In this document: positions 8,144-18,668 of the stretch, one piece after another | Layout: the number at the start of each line of letters is the position of its first letter | Numbering within the stretch: the first letter of the stretch is position 1 | DNA from: Aquimarina mytili | Lineage (GTDB): Bacteria > Bacteroidota > Bacteroidia > Flavobacteriales > Flavobacteriaceae | Direction of reading: 5' to 3' | Length of the DNA: 64,000 nucleotides | NCBI RefSeq assembly: GCF_016735115.1 | Contig: NZ_JAERQJ010000003.1 | Span: forward strand, 372,001 to 436,000 | Made by a program: the position numbers and the translations under genes | Notes under the pieces: generated by a model | The model's input: the letters and a program-made list of their open reading frames with translations, nothing else | What the model was told of the DNA's origin: nothing | Databases searched by the model: none

Positions 8144-8887
8144 TTAGTCTTGTATTTTGAAGACAATCGGTAAAGAATATTTTACCGTTACCGGCTTTCC
8201 TCTTTGTTTACCAGGTGTCATTTCCGGAAATAAATTAATAACTCGTTCTGCCTCTTTTTCTAATTTAGGATGTGGAGCACGAACTCGAATATTTTTAATC
8301 ATTCCGTTCGAGTCGACATCAAATTGCGTATAAATACGCTGAATACCAGACAATCCATATTTCTCTCCTAAATCAGTATTAAATCTTCTAGAAACTATTT
8401 TACCAATCTTCTCAGAAAAACATGCTGCTTTTTCTTCGTTAGTACCTAGCTTTTCACAACCTGGAAAAACCGGAACAGCTTCAACCTTTTTAAAAGGAAA
8501 GCTTTTTGGCTCATCCCCCCCTTCTGGAATATCCAGTAAAATATTTGGATTAAAAGGAGTAGATTCTACAGGTTCATTTTTGAACACTTTACTCATATCC
8601 TCTATAACAGTATCATCATCAACGATATCAGCTTTTGAAACATCTACGACTTTTTGAGGCGTAGTCTTAATCGCCAATTCCTTTTTAGATGTTTTTTCAA
8701 TCTCAAATTCTCCTATTGTAAAAATAGGATCATCGTAAAGATCTTCAATTGGCGGATCTACAACAATAATCTGAGATGTAGTATACACCTCAAACATAAA
8801 AAATGTAAATAATAGACTTGCTATAAGTCCAATCTGAAAGTTTACCAATGCACTTTTTCGTACATTAGCATCATGCTTGTTACTCAT
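8144..8887 (-). CDS. TonB family energy-transducer protein
   Basis: This 247-residue protein has a short cytoplasmic N-terminus, one membrane helix (about 18-36), an acidic periplasmic linker and a TonB-type C-terminal domain (about 150-247) ending PGKQRGKPVTVKYSLPIVFK. TonB proteins pass energy from the inner-membrane ExbBD motor to outer-membrane receptors. It lacks a long proline tract, unlike its tandem neighbour, with which it shares the C-terminal domain and two conserved cysteines (PGCE and AACFSEK). No exbB or exbD lies in the window. Confidence 0.88.
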   Translation of the reverse strand: MSNKHDANVRKSALVNFQIGLIASLLFTFFMFEVYTTSQIIVVDPPIEDLYDDPIFTIGEFEIEKTSKKELAIKTTPQKVVDVSKADIVDDDTVIEDMSKVFKNEPVESTPFNPNILLDIPEGGDEPKSFPFKKVEAVPVFPGCEKLGTNEEKAACFSEKIGKIVSRRFNTDLGEKYGLSGIQRIYTQFDVDSNGMIKNIRVRAPHPKLEKEAERVINLFPEMTPGKQRGKPVTVKYSLPIVFKIQD

Positions 8888-8943
8888 AATATTTAGTTTT
8901 AACGTTACAATTAAACTCTAAATCAACAAGCATACCAAAAAAA

Positions 8944-8976
8944 AGAATCCCGTCTACAGTATTGTGACGGGATTCT
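8944..8976 (-). terminator. Terminator of the second TonB-like gene
   Basis: Arms AGAATCCCGTC (8944-8954) and GACGGGATTCT (8966-8976) pair perfectly, and on the minus strand the stem is followed by eight T residues. It lies in the 110-nt gap between the two TonB-like genes, so they are probably separate transcripts. Confidence 0.9.
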
Positions 8977-8997
8977 GATATATAAAAGTATATTTTC

Positions 8998-9723
8998 TTA
9001 GTCTTGCACTTGAAAAACTATTGGCAGAGAGTATAGTACCCCTACTGCTTTTCCTCTTTGTTTTCCCGGAGTCATTTTTGGTAGCATTTTAACTACACGT
9101 TGTGCTTCTTTTTCAAGCCTTGGGTGTGGACCTCTGGCCTGAACACCAACAATGTTTCCACTTCTGTCTATCTTAAATCTTACATAGATTCTATTTACAC
9201 CAGATAATCCAAGCTCGCTTCCTAGTTCTGTATTAAACTTACGGTTAACAAACTTCTTAACCTTTTCACTCATACATTTCTTTTTTGCAGCATTACCTCC
9301 TGCATTTTCACATCCAGGAAAAACAGGTACATTTTCGATAACTGCAAACGGAACATCAGCAATCTCTTCTTCATCGCTTACATCTTCTACCTCTTCTACT
9401 TCAACAATCTCTTCTTCTTGATTTGTCTCTGTAGATTCGATAATCGTCTCTTCTACCTCTTCTTCATCTTCTACTACATCAATAATTTCTGGAGCAGGTG
9501 GTGGTGGTGGTGGAGGAGGAGGTGTATTCAAATTTTGAGTAATTGGAACATCTTCTTCTTCCAACTCATCAAGATTAACCTGACCTATATCGATATTGCT
9601 TCTATCGTAAGTTTTCCACTCTATTCCTTGCCATGTTATCAAAAGAACTAAAATAAGCCCTAATTGAAGGAATAAGGTGCTTCTTTTAGTTAAATCTGCT
9701 TTAGGATTTTTCTTTGGTTCCAT
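8998..9723 (-). CDS. TonB family energy-transducer protein with proline tract
   Basis: The 241-residue protein has a membrane helix near residues 18-34, a run of nine prolines (NTPPPPP.. at about 65-75), a glutamate/valine-rich linker and a C-terminal TonB domain. The C-terminal domain is a close paralogue of the one encoded downstream: both share the PVFPGCE..C pair, the HP(R/K)LEKEA segment and the MTPGKQRGK ending. Proline and acidic linkers span the periplasm in TonB proteins. The proline run is coded by a GGT/GGA-type repeat (about 9491-9531) that could be prone to slippage. It ends at its own strong terminator. Confidence 0.9.
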   Translation of the reverse strand: MEPKKNPKADLTKRSTLFLQLGLILVLLITWQGIEWKTYDRSNIDIGQVNLDELEEEDVPITQNLNTPPPPPPPPPAPEIIDVVEDEEEVEETIIESTETNQEEEIVEVEEVEDVSDEEEIADVPFAVIENVPVFPGCENAGGNAAKKKCMSEKVKKFVNRKFNTELGSELGLSGVNRIYVRFKIDRSGNIVGVQARGPHPRLEKEAQRVVKMLPKMTPGKQRGKAVGVLYSLPIVFQVQD

Positions 9724-9879
9724 ATTATATATTACGTTATAGGATTGCTAAAATAGCTAATTTCTTTTGTATTTTCCAATTAAAGATAAAAATGTAAACT
9801 AAAAAATAAGTTTTTTAACTTTTATCTGATGATCTCTCAAAACAAAAACTCGTAATAAAGTTTTTATTTAGTTACGCTT

Positions 9880-10290
9880 CTACTGATTCTTCTTAAAACT
9901 AACTAATTTATTTTCAAGTACTTTTAAAAATAATACAGCAAAAATTATACCGCTTGTGTTTGCCAACACATCAAACCACTCAAAACTACGATAACTAGTT
10001 AAAAGAAATTGAAGTGATTCCATAAGGACTCCATAAAAGAAACATACAATAAAAGTCCTTACTATACTTTGGATAAAGCTTGTTTTCCCATTGTTTGAAA
10101 AAAAGAAAAACACAAACCACACCAGTGCAAACACAAAATACGCTATACAATGTGCTATCTTATCACTTCCTTTTACATTAAACCCTACTGGATTAACGAA
10201 TTTTGCCAAAGAAGCCCATGTTATAATACTTGTTGATAAAATAACCAGTAAAAAAAGGTATTTATGCCCCAATAATTTCTTTATACCCAT
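9880..10290 (-). CDS. VanZ-like membrane protein
   Basis: Four hydrophobic helices and the segments [16 protein letters not shown] and [10 protein letters not shown] followed by [12 protein letters not shown] are those of the VanZ-like family, named from a teicoplanin-resistance protein but of unknown biochemical role in most bacteria. Starting at the ATG at 10290 gives 136 residues and a 29-nt overlap with gcvH; an ATG 18 nt further upstream would give 142. The pairing of gcvH with a vanZ-like gene is usual in flavobacteria and probably reflects co-transcription only. Confidence 0.85.
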   Translation of the reverse strand: MGIKKLLGHKYLFLLVILSTSIITWASLAKFVNPVGFNVKGSDKIAHCIAYFVFALVWFVFFFFSNNGKTSFIQSIVRTFIVCFFYGVLMESLQFLLTSYRSFEWFDVLANTSGIIFAVLFLKVLENKLVSFKKNQ

Positions 10291-10642
10291 CAGCAGATAA
10301 TAAGTCATCTACTTGAGATGCGTCTGATATTTTAATCTTTACCATCCAACCTTCACCATAAGGATCGCTATTGACCAATTCTGGGTCAGACTCTAAGGTT
10401 TCGTTAAATTCTATTATCTCTCCTGTTAACGGCAGAAATAAATCTGAAACAGTTTTTACAGCTTCTACAGTACCAAAAACCTCTTCTTGCTCTAGCTCCT
10501 CACCAACTGTTTCTACCTCTACATAAACGATATCTCCAAGTTCACTTTGTGCAAAATCGGTTATACCTACCGTAGCAATATCTCCATCTATTTTGATCCA
10601 CTCGTGATCCTTTGTGTATTTTAATTCTGAAGGAATATTCAT
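10262..10642 (-). CDS. gcvH: Glycine cleavage system H protein
   Basis: GcvH carries the lipoyl arm that shuttles the aminomethyl group of glycine between the P, T and L proteins. The 126-residue product is full length and holds the lipoylation site in [15 protein letters not shown] (the lysine at about residue 63) with the family ending [11 protein letters not shown]. It follows sprA's 3' end by 120 nt in the opposite reading order, that is, it is transcribed away from maeB-ruvA-sprA as the next gene in the same direction. Other glycine-cleavage genes are not in the window. Confidence 0.97.
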   Translation of the reverse strand: MNIPSELKYTKDHEWIKIDGDIATVGITDFAQSELGDIVYVEVETVGEELEQEEVFGTVEAVKTVSDLFLPLTGEIIEFNETLESDPELVNSDPYGEGWMVKIKISDASQVDDLLSADGYKEIIGA

Positions 10643-10772
10643 CCGAAAAAATGTATTTATGAGTTGTTATTATTTTGAAGACGAAAATAAATCTATTTTA
10701 TCATATATTAAGAAAACCTAGCAAAAAATTATTAATACTATACCATTTCTTTATAAAATGATCCTACCCTTC

Positions 10773-13700
10773 TTAATTCCCAAAATTATATCGCAATGTA
10801 AACCCTCCTCGTATTGTTGTTTGTGGAAAAGCTGTTGAGATAGAATATTCTGAAAATGTGTGATCGTAAAAGAATAAGGCTGTTAAGTTTTTACTCAACG
10901 CATAATCTGCTGTAAATTTTAAGCCATAAATATCTTGACCAGAGGTAATCTGAGTATTGTCTAAATCCAGATAACGGACTAGCGTTTCGTTTTGACGTAA
11001 TGACAAGTCTGCTCTAAGATTAAGATCACTTTTAACCACCTGTTTTCGCCCTCCTATTTTAGTTGTAAACGTAAGATCTTGTAGTCTATACCCTAATCCG
11101 ATAATGTATTCATTTCCTTGAATTTCGGTAAGTAAATTATTATCAAAACTTAGTGCTAAGGCTCTGTCTTTTTTCCATTCTGCCAGAATTTTTACAGAGC
11201 TTTTCATTTCCATATCTAATCTCATTAAAGGACTAAATTGCTCGGTTAAGTTAATATTCGAATACAATACTGGGTTTCTGAAATTACCCGATTGATCTAT
11301 ATCATCTCTATTTACAAACTCAAGGTTTGTTTGAAACTGATTAATGGTATAATTTGCACGATATCCATGAGCCACAGAAAAACGTTTAAATCTTTTCTTA
11401 AACCATTTCAAATTCATTAAACCTGTATATTTAACATCCCAATTTGGAAGCGGGACATCTCTAAATGCACCTTTTTTCACTTTAGAAGCATCAGACCCTG
11501 AATACGCAGATAAAAAGGCAGGTAACAGTACAGCCTGATTTGTTCGACCAAAACCTACTGGATAACTATACCCGTTAGATTCCACCTCAGTGCTTCTTGG
11601 AAAATTTGACGTTCCATAAAACTCGGTAGCCAAACGATCAGCGATTATTTGCCTATTTTGTCTAAAATCATCAAACGCTTTAGAATTAAACTCATCACTA
11701 GAACTAAATGCTGTTTTTATAAGTAAAGTAGAGATTGTGAAATTACCGAAAGTATTCGGCGTAAGTGATTCATACTCCAGATCATTATTTACACGATAAT
11801 TCTCAGTATAGGTTTCAGTATAGTTTCTGTTTGCACTAATATCAATTTTAAAATCTTTGAGTAACCCTAAAGAAGCTTGAACATTAAACTGTCTTCCTTC
11901 AACCTCTTGATACTGTTCATTAAAATCTTCATACAGCGTAAGCCATCCATTACGAGCCGCTATATCTCTGATTTCTGCCTGGCTACCAAAAACAAAACCG
12001 GTCGTTGGCTTTAATGTTCCAACAAAACCAGGTTCTCTAACATATCCTGGTAAGAAAATACCATTATCCTGTTGATAATTAACACTTACTTTTTTAACAG
12101 CAGTTACTAATCCGATTAACGTATTATATGCCTTATCCCCAACACTTAATTTCCCTCTGCTTCTTGGATTCGTTTTCTTAGAAGTTTCTTTGGCATTTTC
12201 TATAACTCCTAATTTTTTTCCATCTTTCGATTTTTTGTTCTTTCTCTTCTGGTTTCTTCGCCCCGGCTTCCTTTTGGTAAGCCCGACATACCTATAAAGT
12301 GAATTCATATCTAATGATCCATTAACGGTATGCACATTCGCATTCTGAACTGTATTTCCTAAATCAGGAATATCATCAAGTGTTTTTAGAACTTCACTTC
12401 CTTTTACCCATTGAAAATCGGCATTATAAGAATATGTTGCACGCATAAACTTAAATAAAGGTATTTTTTTGAACGGAATTTCATAATTCACCTGCAGTTG
12501 TTGATTAAGTGTATTAGGGTCTCCTATTTCAAAAAAGCCGCTCCAAACATTAATCGTATTATCTACTTGATTATTATCATCAATAAAATTCTTGACGATA
12601 CGATTATTTGCAGAAGTAAAGTTTACATTCAGTGACTTGGTCAAGTTGTAATTGAATCCATATTGCCAATCAAAAAGAAAATTACGTTGATATAATGTTG
12701 GCAATCGTATATCATCTGGCCCTAAAGTAATATCTCTAAAAACCTGCTCATTATATTGTCTATTGATATTTGAACTTACAGAGATACTAGTAGGAAGAAG
12801 ATTAAAATTAAAATCTTTAAGCAAATCAAAATACTTACTTTTTCCTAAAAGCTTAATTTTCTTAAAAGGCTCTACTTCTTTTGGTTGAAAACTAAAATCA
12901 TACGTTGCTCCAAGTCTTACATTTTGATCTAAAGAGTTTTCTATTTCAAAATCACGATGATCGGTTTTATTATAGGTTCCTGAAAATGTAAAATTTTCCA
13001 CATCATATGGCATGGGTTTAGCATCACCCGTTCTCTCTTTACGCAATCCTATTACATTAAAACTTTCTCGCTTTGTATAATCTGTTGATTGTCTTTCTAC
13101 TCGTTCTTTTTCTGCAGAATCTGTTATACTATTTAATCTGTCCTGTAGTTCGATATCCTGAAATTCTGGATCAAACTGAGGAGTAATTAATTCTTCTCCT
13201 CTACTGTAATTAAATGGAATTTGAATTCCCCATTTTTTTGGTAATAACTGCCCTATATTAACATTGGTAGTCAGATCATATTGCCTAACATCTTCTCTGC
13301 TTCTTTCGTTAGGTCCCTGTTCAATACCCCCGAATCCAATAGTGCTAATTCTTCCAGACGCGCTAACATTAGCAAAATCTGCAATATTAGCATCTAAACT
13401 ACCAACACTAGCCCAACCACCTTGATTTTTTAAATCACTAAGGCGCATTTCATTAAACCATACCGTCCCAGATTGATTATCGCCACTATCGTTTTTAATA
13501 CCCACCATCAACACTCGCACATCACCAAAATTAGGATTACCTTTAACCCCTACTCTAATATTGTTTGGACCATCAATAAAGTTAAGATTAGTCACGCTTA
13601 AATTTTCATCTCCCAGAACATCAGATTTTACCTGCTGTAGTAATTCTAGTGGCAAATTTAATCTATTCCCTTCAGGCCATATATCATCAGCACTTGTATC

Positions 13701-16700
13701 ACTAAGACTAGACACCTCTAAGGGCAATTCTATCTGATAGAAATTATCTGTAAAATCATTCCCCATTCTAACAAAAGCCTTGAGATCACCATTACTAATA
13801 GCAGGTTGATTCGGAACTGGTTCTGCGTGTATAAACAGCTCAAAGTTTTCATATTGACGCATATCAATATTAAAATTCTTGTACACACCTCTTGCATCAC
13901 CAGATTGAAGATCATTTACCGTTAGCGCCAAGGATCGTTCATCTTGTCTTATTATATTATTGTTGTTATTAAACTGCTCGCGCACTACTCCCGGAGGTAA
14001 TATATAATTGGGTGTTTCTTCTTCACTAACTGAAGTAACAATAACCTCACTATCTCCAAAAACATTCAAACCACTGGTTGGATCATTAGTTGTATTCCCT
14101 TCAACAATATATCTTCTATAATCTCCTCGCACTAAATCCATATTACTAAAACGCAATAAAACCGGCTCAGCAAAATCCGTAAGATACATTCTCATAAATC
14201 GTATCGATCTAAAATCACTAACATTTATAGCCCTGGTAGGTTCGTATACTGGTATTTTAAAACGAACCCAACGATACTCCACTTCTCGATCTAACACCAC
14301 AGCAGTACCTTGTCTAATATCGGTGATATACCCTGTATTATTATCATTACCAATACCCATACCGCTAAAAATAGGAATCTCATATTCGAAATAACTATCA
14401 ATAGTATTCATGGTATTATCTCTATTCACATCTTCCGCAGTAGGAAAAGTAGTACTACCACGATCATCATTAGAAACATCAGTCGGTGAGTTTCCTTGAA
14501 CTCCATTATAATTTTTATACCGATCTAAAATACTTCCACTGGCTTGTAGGAAATACGTATAATTGTCTGCCGCCGGATCATTACCTGTAAATCCTAGATC
14601 TCCATATTGTGCAGCTTCTTGTGCATCATTCAATCCATCATATCCAACATCTTGATTGGTTCTTGCCTGGTCTTCAGAATCAAACGCATAAATCAAAGAT
14701 TGGTTTACAGGAACCTGAGCTCTATAGTCTGTTGGAGTAAAATTATCTGAAGTTACTTCTGGCAACCCATTTTCATATTGTTTTCTACCATCTTTTAATA
14801 CATCTTCACTGATATTTCCTAAGTTGAAAACAATTGTTCCATTGGTATCATTTGTAAGTGGCTCTTTATTTCCTCCTTCACCTCGATAGAAAGGATCTAA
14901 TACCCAAAATTCGATAAATTCAACATTAGATTGTTCAAAGTTAGTGGATGTTATTTGCCTAATAATTCCCCCGAAATTTTCTCGTGGGTTTGGTGTTGGT
15001 AAACTACTTCCTGGCGCATAGGCCGGATTAAAATTATACTGCCCCCTAGTTGTAGGGTCATAATTAAGGTCAAATGTAAATAAGGATAAATTTCTTCCTT
15101 GCTCAATATCAGTATCAGGAAAAACCTCATCAACAAGTACTTGTCGGGTTGCCGGAGCTGTCACATCCTCATCTGTTATACCACTAGGTCTACCTCCTCT
15201 TGCATAAAACACAGGATCAATAGTATACCATGATAGTTTTGCTCTTTTGAATCCGGATTCTACTCCTCTAACCACAGAGTTACTATCTGGATTACTGGGA
15301 TCGCCAAAACCAATAGGCACACTCGACAGTTCCCATGACAATGGTGAACTAACATCAATTCTAGTCTGAGCTCCCTCAAAATCATCAATATACGTAGTAA
15401 CTTTACCGTCAAAATCTGCTCCTTTTGGTGCTCCCGCAATAAGATATGCAGCTTCTGCTCTTACGGAAACATTTGAAGGTACATCGGTATCAATATTGGG
15501 TAATTTATTAACCATTCTGGTTAAGAAAGGTACTTCGGTAGCATACGCAACATTAAACCCTAATATTGTATTGTTAATAGGCTCAAAATCGTAATTAGAT
15601 TTTTGAGTTATAGGCCTTTCATTAAGATTGAGGTAGGTTCCTCCAATGATAAAATCATCACTAAATTTATGTTCAACATTTATTCCTGTAAAACGCTTTG
15701 TTTGCTGCCCAAAAACCGCATTATTCTCTGTAGAAACTTCAATAGGGGTATTAGAAGCCAATAATGCTTCATCCAAAATAGTAACCCTTCCTAACTGATA
15801 ATTAACAGAATAATCGACTCCTTCTTGTAAAACTCTACCACCGGCAGTAACTGTTACAGAACCTTGAGGAACATTAAACGCTCCTAAAGAAATCCCATCC
15901 TGCCCAGAGGATTTATACCTTCCTTTTAGTCTGAAATAGTCTTTATTAGCAGACCTTTGTTCAGCAACAATTTTAGTTTGCGTATACAAATCCCTAAATA
16001 CATACTGCGCCTGATTTGGGTTATATGAATCGGGATTGGTATAAGTAGCTCCTACAGTATTATTTAATTTATTAAAAAGATGCTCTCCAAAAGGTTCAAT
16101 AGTAGTAAAAATAATTCTACCATTTTCTGAATCTATTGTAACACCCTGCACATAATCAAAAAAGCCATCCCCACCTTGTACCGGATCATTATTTGGATTA
16201 AGACGATCCAGGTTAAACACTTTAAGTAATGTGGTTTGCTCTACATCATCTGGCAATGGAACCGTTGAACCTTCTGCTGCTGTTATATAATTTACAGGAG
16301 ATGGGTTTGAATATAAAATATTAAGCCTAAAATCACTTTGCTCTAATCTAAATGCACCTGTGCTATAGATATTCTTCATCATCAAATCCCAAATCGGTAG
16401 ATCGACATTAACAATAGGGCTTTTTAACATCTTTACTACTAAACTCTGGCTTGAACCAACCTGCACATCATCTGTTCCTGTTGTATCTCCAATAGTTGCA
16501 TCAACACCATCATTAGCAAACTCTCCAACCTGAAAAACCCTTCCTCCAACAGTATATTGAAATGCAACCCCTAAAACCTCATCATTATTTAAGCGTTGAT
16601 TAAGCGAGATATATCCTAATTGAGTATTTAAGGTATACTCGCTAGTATTTAGTTTTCTTGCATTTTCTAAAATTGCATAATCAAAACCTTCATTAAACCC

Positions 16701-17951
16701 TGATATAGCACCTGTAAAACCTTGTTGTACTGTTGGGATTTGACGTATTGCATCAGTAACCGGACCAGCTGGTCCAATACTTGTTGGATCCAGATCATTA
16801 TTACTATTATCAGGAAAAGAGCCCGATCCCGGATTAAACAAAGATGGTGGAATGGTAAAATTACCATCCACAGCAGATTCTCCAAGATCCTGAAGTGCCA
16901 CAATATTACGAGCATTAGTAAGTGTTTGTGCACTTGTAGCACGATTCGTTATCCACACTTCTATTCTAGTAATTTGAACATTGTTATTAATAAAAGGGTA
17001 ATTTGCTAATGCCCTATCATATGTATCTCTAAAATAATGAGCCAAAAAGAAATGTCGATTATCATCATATTCTGAAGATTTAATCTCAAAATCCTCAACG
17101 GTACCTCCACCTTCTACATTTACAGATCTGGTTTCAGATCTTTGTTCAGAATACACCCCGGTAATTGTAGTTCTACCAAATTGCAGCCCCATTTTAACAC
17201 CAAAAAGACTTTGTGCTCCTTGAATCAAAGAGCTATTTAATGGCATACTTACATTACCTACTTCAATACTTTGTATAATATCATCTTCGGTAGGCGTATA
17301 TTCTATCTTAAATTGATTCTGAAAATCAAACGTTGATTCTGTATCATAATTTGCAGTTACTTGTAATCTGGTTCCTATTTTACCTAATAAACTCAGACTA
17401 ATTCTTTGATCAAAATCAAATGTAAAATTACTTCTATTACGAGGTGAAAATGCTGGATTATCTTGCTTCGTATACAGCAACCCTAAATCCATTTCTACCG
17501 ATCCTTGAGGTATTATTTCAATTTCATTACCTCCAAAAACAGATTCAAAAAAACCAGAATTTACATAGAATATGGGGAGTAAATTTTTTCTTTTCTCTTC
17601 ACTACCATCCTTTTTACCACTAAATGCTTCTATTTTTTCTTTGAAATAATTTCTTCTTTGTTCTTCAGCAACCAGGTTCTCAAATTCTTTTGGTGTTAAA
17701 AACAAAGGATATCTTACATTAAAATCCCCTAACATCTCACGATAAATATATCGATCGGTAATAGGATCATACTCATATTTAGAAACAATACTGTTAGGGT
17801 CTGGTAAAGAAATTTCTCCTAAAGAAAATGTAGTACTTGTCGAGTCTCGAACTGTTTCGTTTTCTTGACCGTGTAACACCCCACTATAAAGTGCTATCAA
17901 ACATACTACTATCCTAAAAAAATTAAACTGAAAGTAATTCAACGAACTCAA
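10773..17951 (-). CDS. sprA: Type IX secretion outer-membrane translocon SprA
   Basis: At 2392 residues this is the size of SprA (Sov), the giant 36-strand beta-barrel that forms the outer-membrane pore of the type IX secretion system and is required for gliding motility. The N-terminus has a signal peptide (about residues 10-29, ending VLHGQ). Aromatic, alternating strands run through the protein to a terminal strand ending GGFTLRYNFGN. Gene context (gcvH, sprA, ruvA, maeB) is the standard flavobacterial one. It starts only 5 nt after the ruvA stop, so the two are co-transcribed. The frame is intact over 7.2 kb. Confidence 0.97.
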   Translation of the reverse strand: MSSLNYFQFNFFRIVVCLIALYSGVLHGQENETVRDSTSTTFSLGEISLPDPNSIVSKYEYDPITDRYIYREMLGDFNVRYPLFLTPKEFENLVAEEQRRNYFKEKIEAFSGKKDGSEEKRKNLLPIFYVNSGFFESVFGGNEIEIIPQGSVEMDLGLLYTKQDNPAFSPRNRSNFTFDFDQRISLSLLGKIGTRLQVTANYDTESTFDFQNQFKIEYTPTEDDIIQSIEVGNVSMPLNSSLIQGAQSLFGVKMGLQFGRTTITGVYSEQRSETRSVNVEGGGTVEDFEIKSSEYDDNRHFFLAHYFRDTYDRALANYPFINNNVQITRIEVWITNRATSAQTLTNARNIVALQDLGESAVDGNFTIPPSLFNPGSGSFPDNSNNDLDPTSIGPAGPVTDAIRQIPTVQQGFTGAISGFNEGFDYAILENARKLNTSEYTLNTQLGYISLNQRLNNDEVLGVAFQYTVGGRVFQVGEFANDGVDATIGDTTGTDDVQVGSSQSLVVKMLKSPIVNVDLPIWDLMMKNIYSTGAFRLEQSDFRLNILYSNPSPVNYITAAEGSTVPLPDDVEQTTLLKVFNLDRLNPNNDPVQGGDGFFDYVQGVTIDSENGRIIFTTIEPFGEHLFNKLNNTVGATYTNPDSYNPNQAQYVFRDLYTQTKIVAEQRSANKDYFRLKGRYKSSGQDGISLGAFNVPQGSVTVTAGGRVLQEGVDYSVNYQLGRVTILDEALLASNTPIEVSTENNAVFGQQTKRFTGINVEHKFSDDFIIGGTYLNLNERPITQKSNYDFEPINNTILGFNVAYATEVPFLTRMVNKLPNIDTDVPSNVSVRAEAAYLIAGAPKGADFDGKVTTYIDDFEGAQTRIDVSSPLSWELSSVPIGFGDPSNPDSNSVVRGVESGFKRAKLSWYTIDPVFYARGGRPSGITDEDVTAPATRQVLVDEVFPDTDIEQGRNLSLFTFDLNYDPTTRGQYNFNPAYAPGSSLPTPNPRENFGGIIRQITSTNFEQSNVEFIEFWVLDPFYRGEGGNKEPLTNDTNGTIVFNLGNISEDVLKDGRKQYENGLPEVTSDNFTPTDYRAQVPVNQSLIYAFDSEDQARTNQDVGYDGLNDAQEAAQYGDLGFTGNDPAADNYTYFLQASGSILDRYKNYNGVQGNSPTDVSNDDRGSTTFPTAEDVNRDNTMNTIDSYFEYEIPIFSGMGIGNDNNTGYITDIRQGTAVVLDREVEYRWVRFKIPVYEPTRAINVSDFRSIRFMRMYLTDFAEPVLLRFSNMDLVRGDYRRYIVEGNTTNDPTSGLNVFGDSEVIVTSVSEEETPNYILPPGVVREQFNNNNNIIRQDERSLALTVNDLQSGDARGVYKNFNIDMRQYENFELFIHAEPVPNQPAISNGDLKAFVRMGNDFTDNFYQIELPLEVSSLSDTSADDIWPEGNRLNLPLELLQQVKSDVLGDENLSVTNLNFIDGPNNIRVGVKGNPNFGDVRVLMVGIKNDSGDNQSGTVWFNEMRLSDLKNQGGWASVGSLDANIADFANVSASGRISTIGFGGIEQGPNERSREDVRQYDLTTNVNIGQLLPKKWGIQIPFNYSRGEELITPQFDPEFQDIELQDRLNSITDSAEKERVERQSTDYTKRESFNVIGLRKERTGDAKPMPYDVENFTFSGTYNKTDHRDFEIENSLDQNVRLGATYDFSFQPKEVEPFKKIKLLGKSKYFDLLKDFNFNLLPTSISVSSNINRQYNEQVFRDITLGPDDIRLPTLYQRNFLFDWQYGFNYNLTKSLNVNFTSANNRIVKNFIDDNNQVDNTINVWSGFFEIGDPNTLNQQLQVNYEIPFKKIPLFKFMRATYSYNADFQWVKGSEVLKTLDDIPDLGNTVQNANVHTVNGSLDMNSLYRYVGLTKRKPGRRNQKRKNKKSKDGKKLGVIENAKETSKKTNPRSRGKLSVGDKAYNTLIGLVTAVKKVSVNYQQDNGIFLPGYVREPGFVGTLKPTTGFVFGSQAEIRDIAARNGWLTLYEDFNEQYQEVEGRQFNVQASLGLLKDFKIDISANRNYTETYTENYRVNNDLEYESLTPNTFGNFTISTLLIKTAFSSSDEFNSKAFDDFRQNRQIIADRLATEFYGTSNFPRSTEVESNGYSYPVGFGRTNQAVLLPAFLSAYSGSDASKVKKGAFRDVPLPNWDVKYTGLMNLKWFKKRFKRFSVAHGYRANYTINQFQTNLEFVNRDDIDQSGNFRNPVLYSNINLTEQFSPLMRLDMEMKSSVKILAEWKKDRALALSFDNNLLTEIQGNEYIIGLGYRLQDLTFTTKIGGRKQVVKSDLNLRADLSLRQNETLVRYLDLDNTQITSGQDIYGLKFTADYALSKNLTALFFYDHTFSEYSISTAFPQTTIRGGFTLRYNFGN

Positions 17952-17956
17952 TGTTT

Positions 17957-18538
17957 TTATAAATTTTTTAGTGCCTGTTTAATAATATTTTCAACTGTTT
18001 CTTTGGGGGTAGTTTTTAGAACTCGATCAACAGCTTTTTCAGCAAGCTTTCGATTAAATCCAAGGGTTTCTAAAGCAGATAACGCTTCATCTTTGTTAGT
18101 ATTGTTTTGGGACACTGAAACTTCATCAATATTGTATACTTTAAGTATTTTATCTTTGAGATCAATAATTACTCGTTGAGCTGTTTTGGCTCCTATTCCT
18201 TTTATTGATTGAATAGTAGGTACATCATTAGAAGCAATAGCTTCTTTTATTTGATCTGGATGTAATGAAGACAACATGGTTCTGGCAGTGCTGGCACCAA
18301 TTCCGGAAACGGAAATTAAAAGTCTAAAAATTTCTCTCTCAGATTTCTCTGCAAAACCGAATAAGGTGTGTGAATCTTCTTTAATCTGGAGATGTGTATA
18401 TAACTGTAGTACTTCTTCGTCTGGAATCAATGAAAAAGTATGTAATGAGATATGTAATAAATACCCCACTCCTCCACAATCTATTATTACATCAGTAGGG
18501 TTTTTCTCTATAAGCCTCCCCTTGATATGTGTGATCAT
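17957..18538 (-). CDS. ruvA: Holliday junction helicase subunit RuvA
   Basis: RuvA binds four-way DNA junctions and loads the RuvB motor. The 193-residue product has the N-terminal OB domain (starting MITHIKGRLIEKNPTDVIIDCGGVGY), the paired helix-hairpin-helix region (SGIGASTARTML and IKGIGAKTAQRVIIDLKD) and the C-terminal RuvB-binding helices (EALSALETLGF). A TACATTTG box on the minus strand at 18562-18569, 24 nt upstream of the ATG, is a likely promoter element. sprA follows directly. ruvB is about 9 kb away in this window; ruvC is absent. Confidence 0.97.
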   Translation of the reverse strand: MITHIKGRLIEKNPTDVIIDCGGVGYLLHISLHTFSLIPDEEVLQLYTHLQIKEDSHTLFGFAEKSEREIFRLLISVSGIGASTARTMLSSLHPDQIKEAIASNDVPTIQSIKGIGAKTAQRVIIDLKDKILKVYNIDEVSVSQNNTNKDEALSALETLGFNRKLAEKAVDRVLKTTPKETVENIIKQALKNL

Positions 18539-18600
18539 TTGTTAAGTTGATGTTAAGCAACCAAATGTAATAAAATTATACTACAAAATTGAGATAAAAA

Positions 18601-18634
18601 AATAAGCTTTAAAAAGGATCTTTTAAAGCTTATT
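18601..18634 (-). terminator. Terminator after maeB
   Basis: AATAAGCTTTAAAA and TTTTAAAGCTTATT pair over 14 bp around a 6-nt loop, followed on the minus strand by TTTTTATC. It is AT-rich but well placed, 35 nt past the malic enzyme stop. Confidence 0.65.
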
Positions 18635-18668
18635 AACAGGCTCATATTTGAAGCCTAAGTTTTTAACG

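Noticed and set aside
9491-9531. GGT/GGA repeat as a possible microsatellite or regulatory repeat
   Set aside because: It codes the proline run of a TonB-type linker and is in frame; it is explained by the protein.
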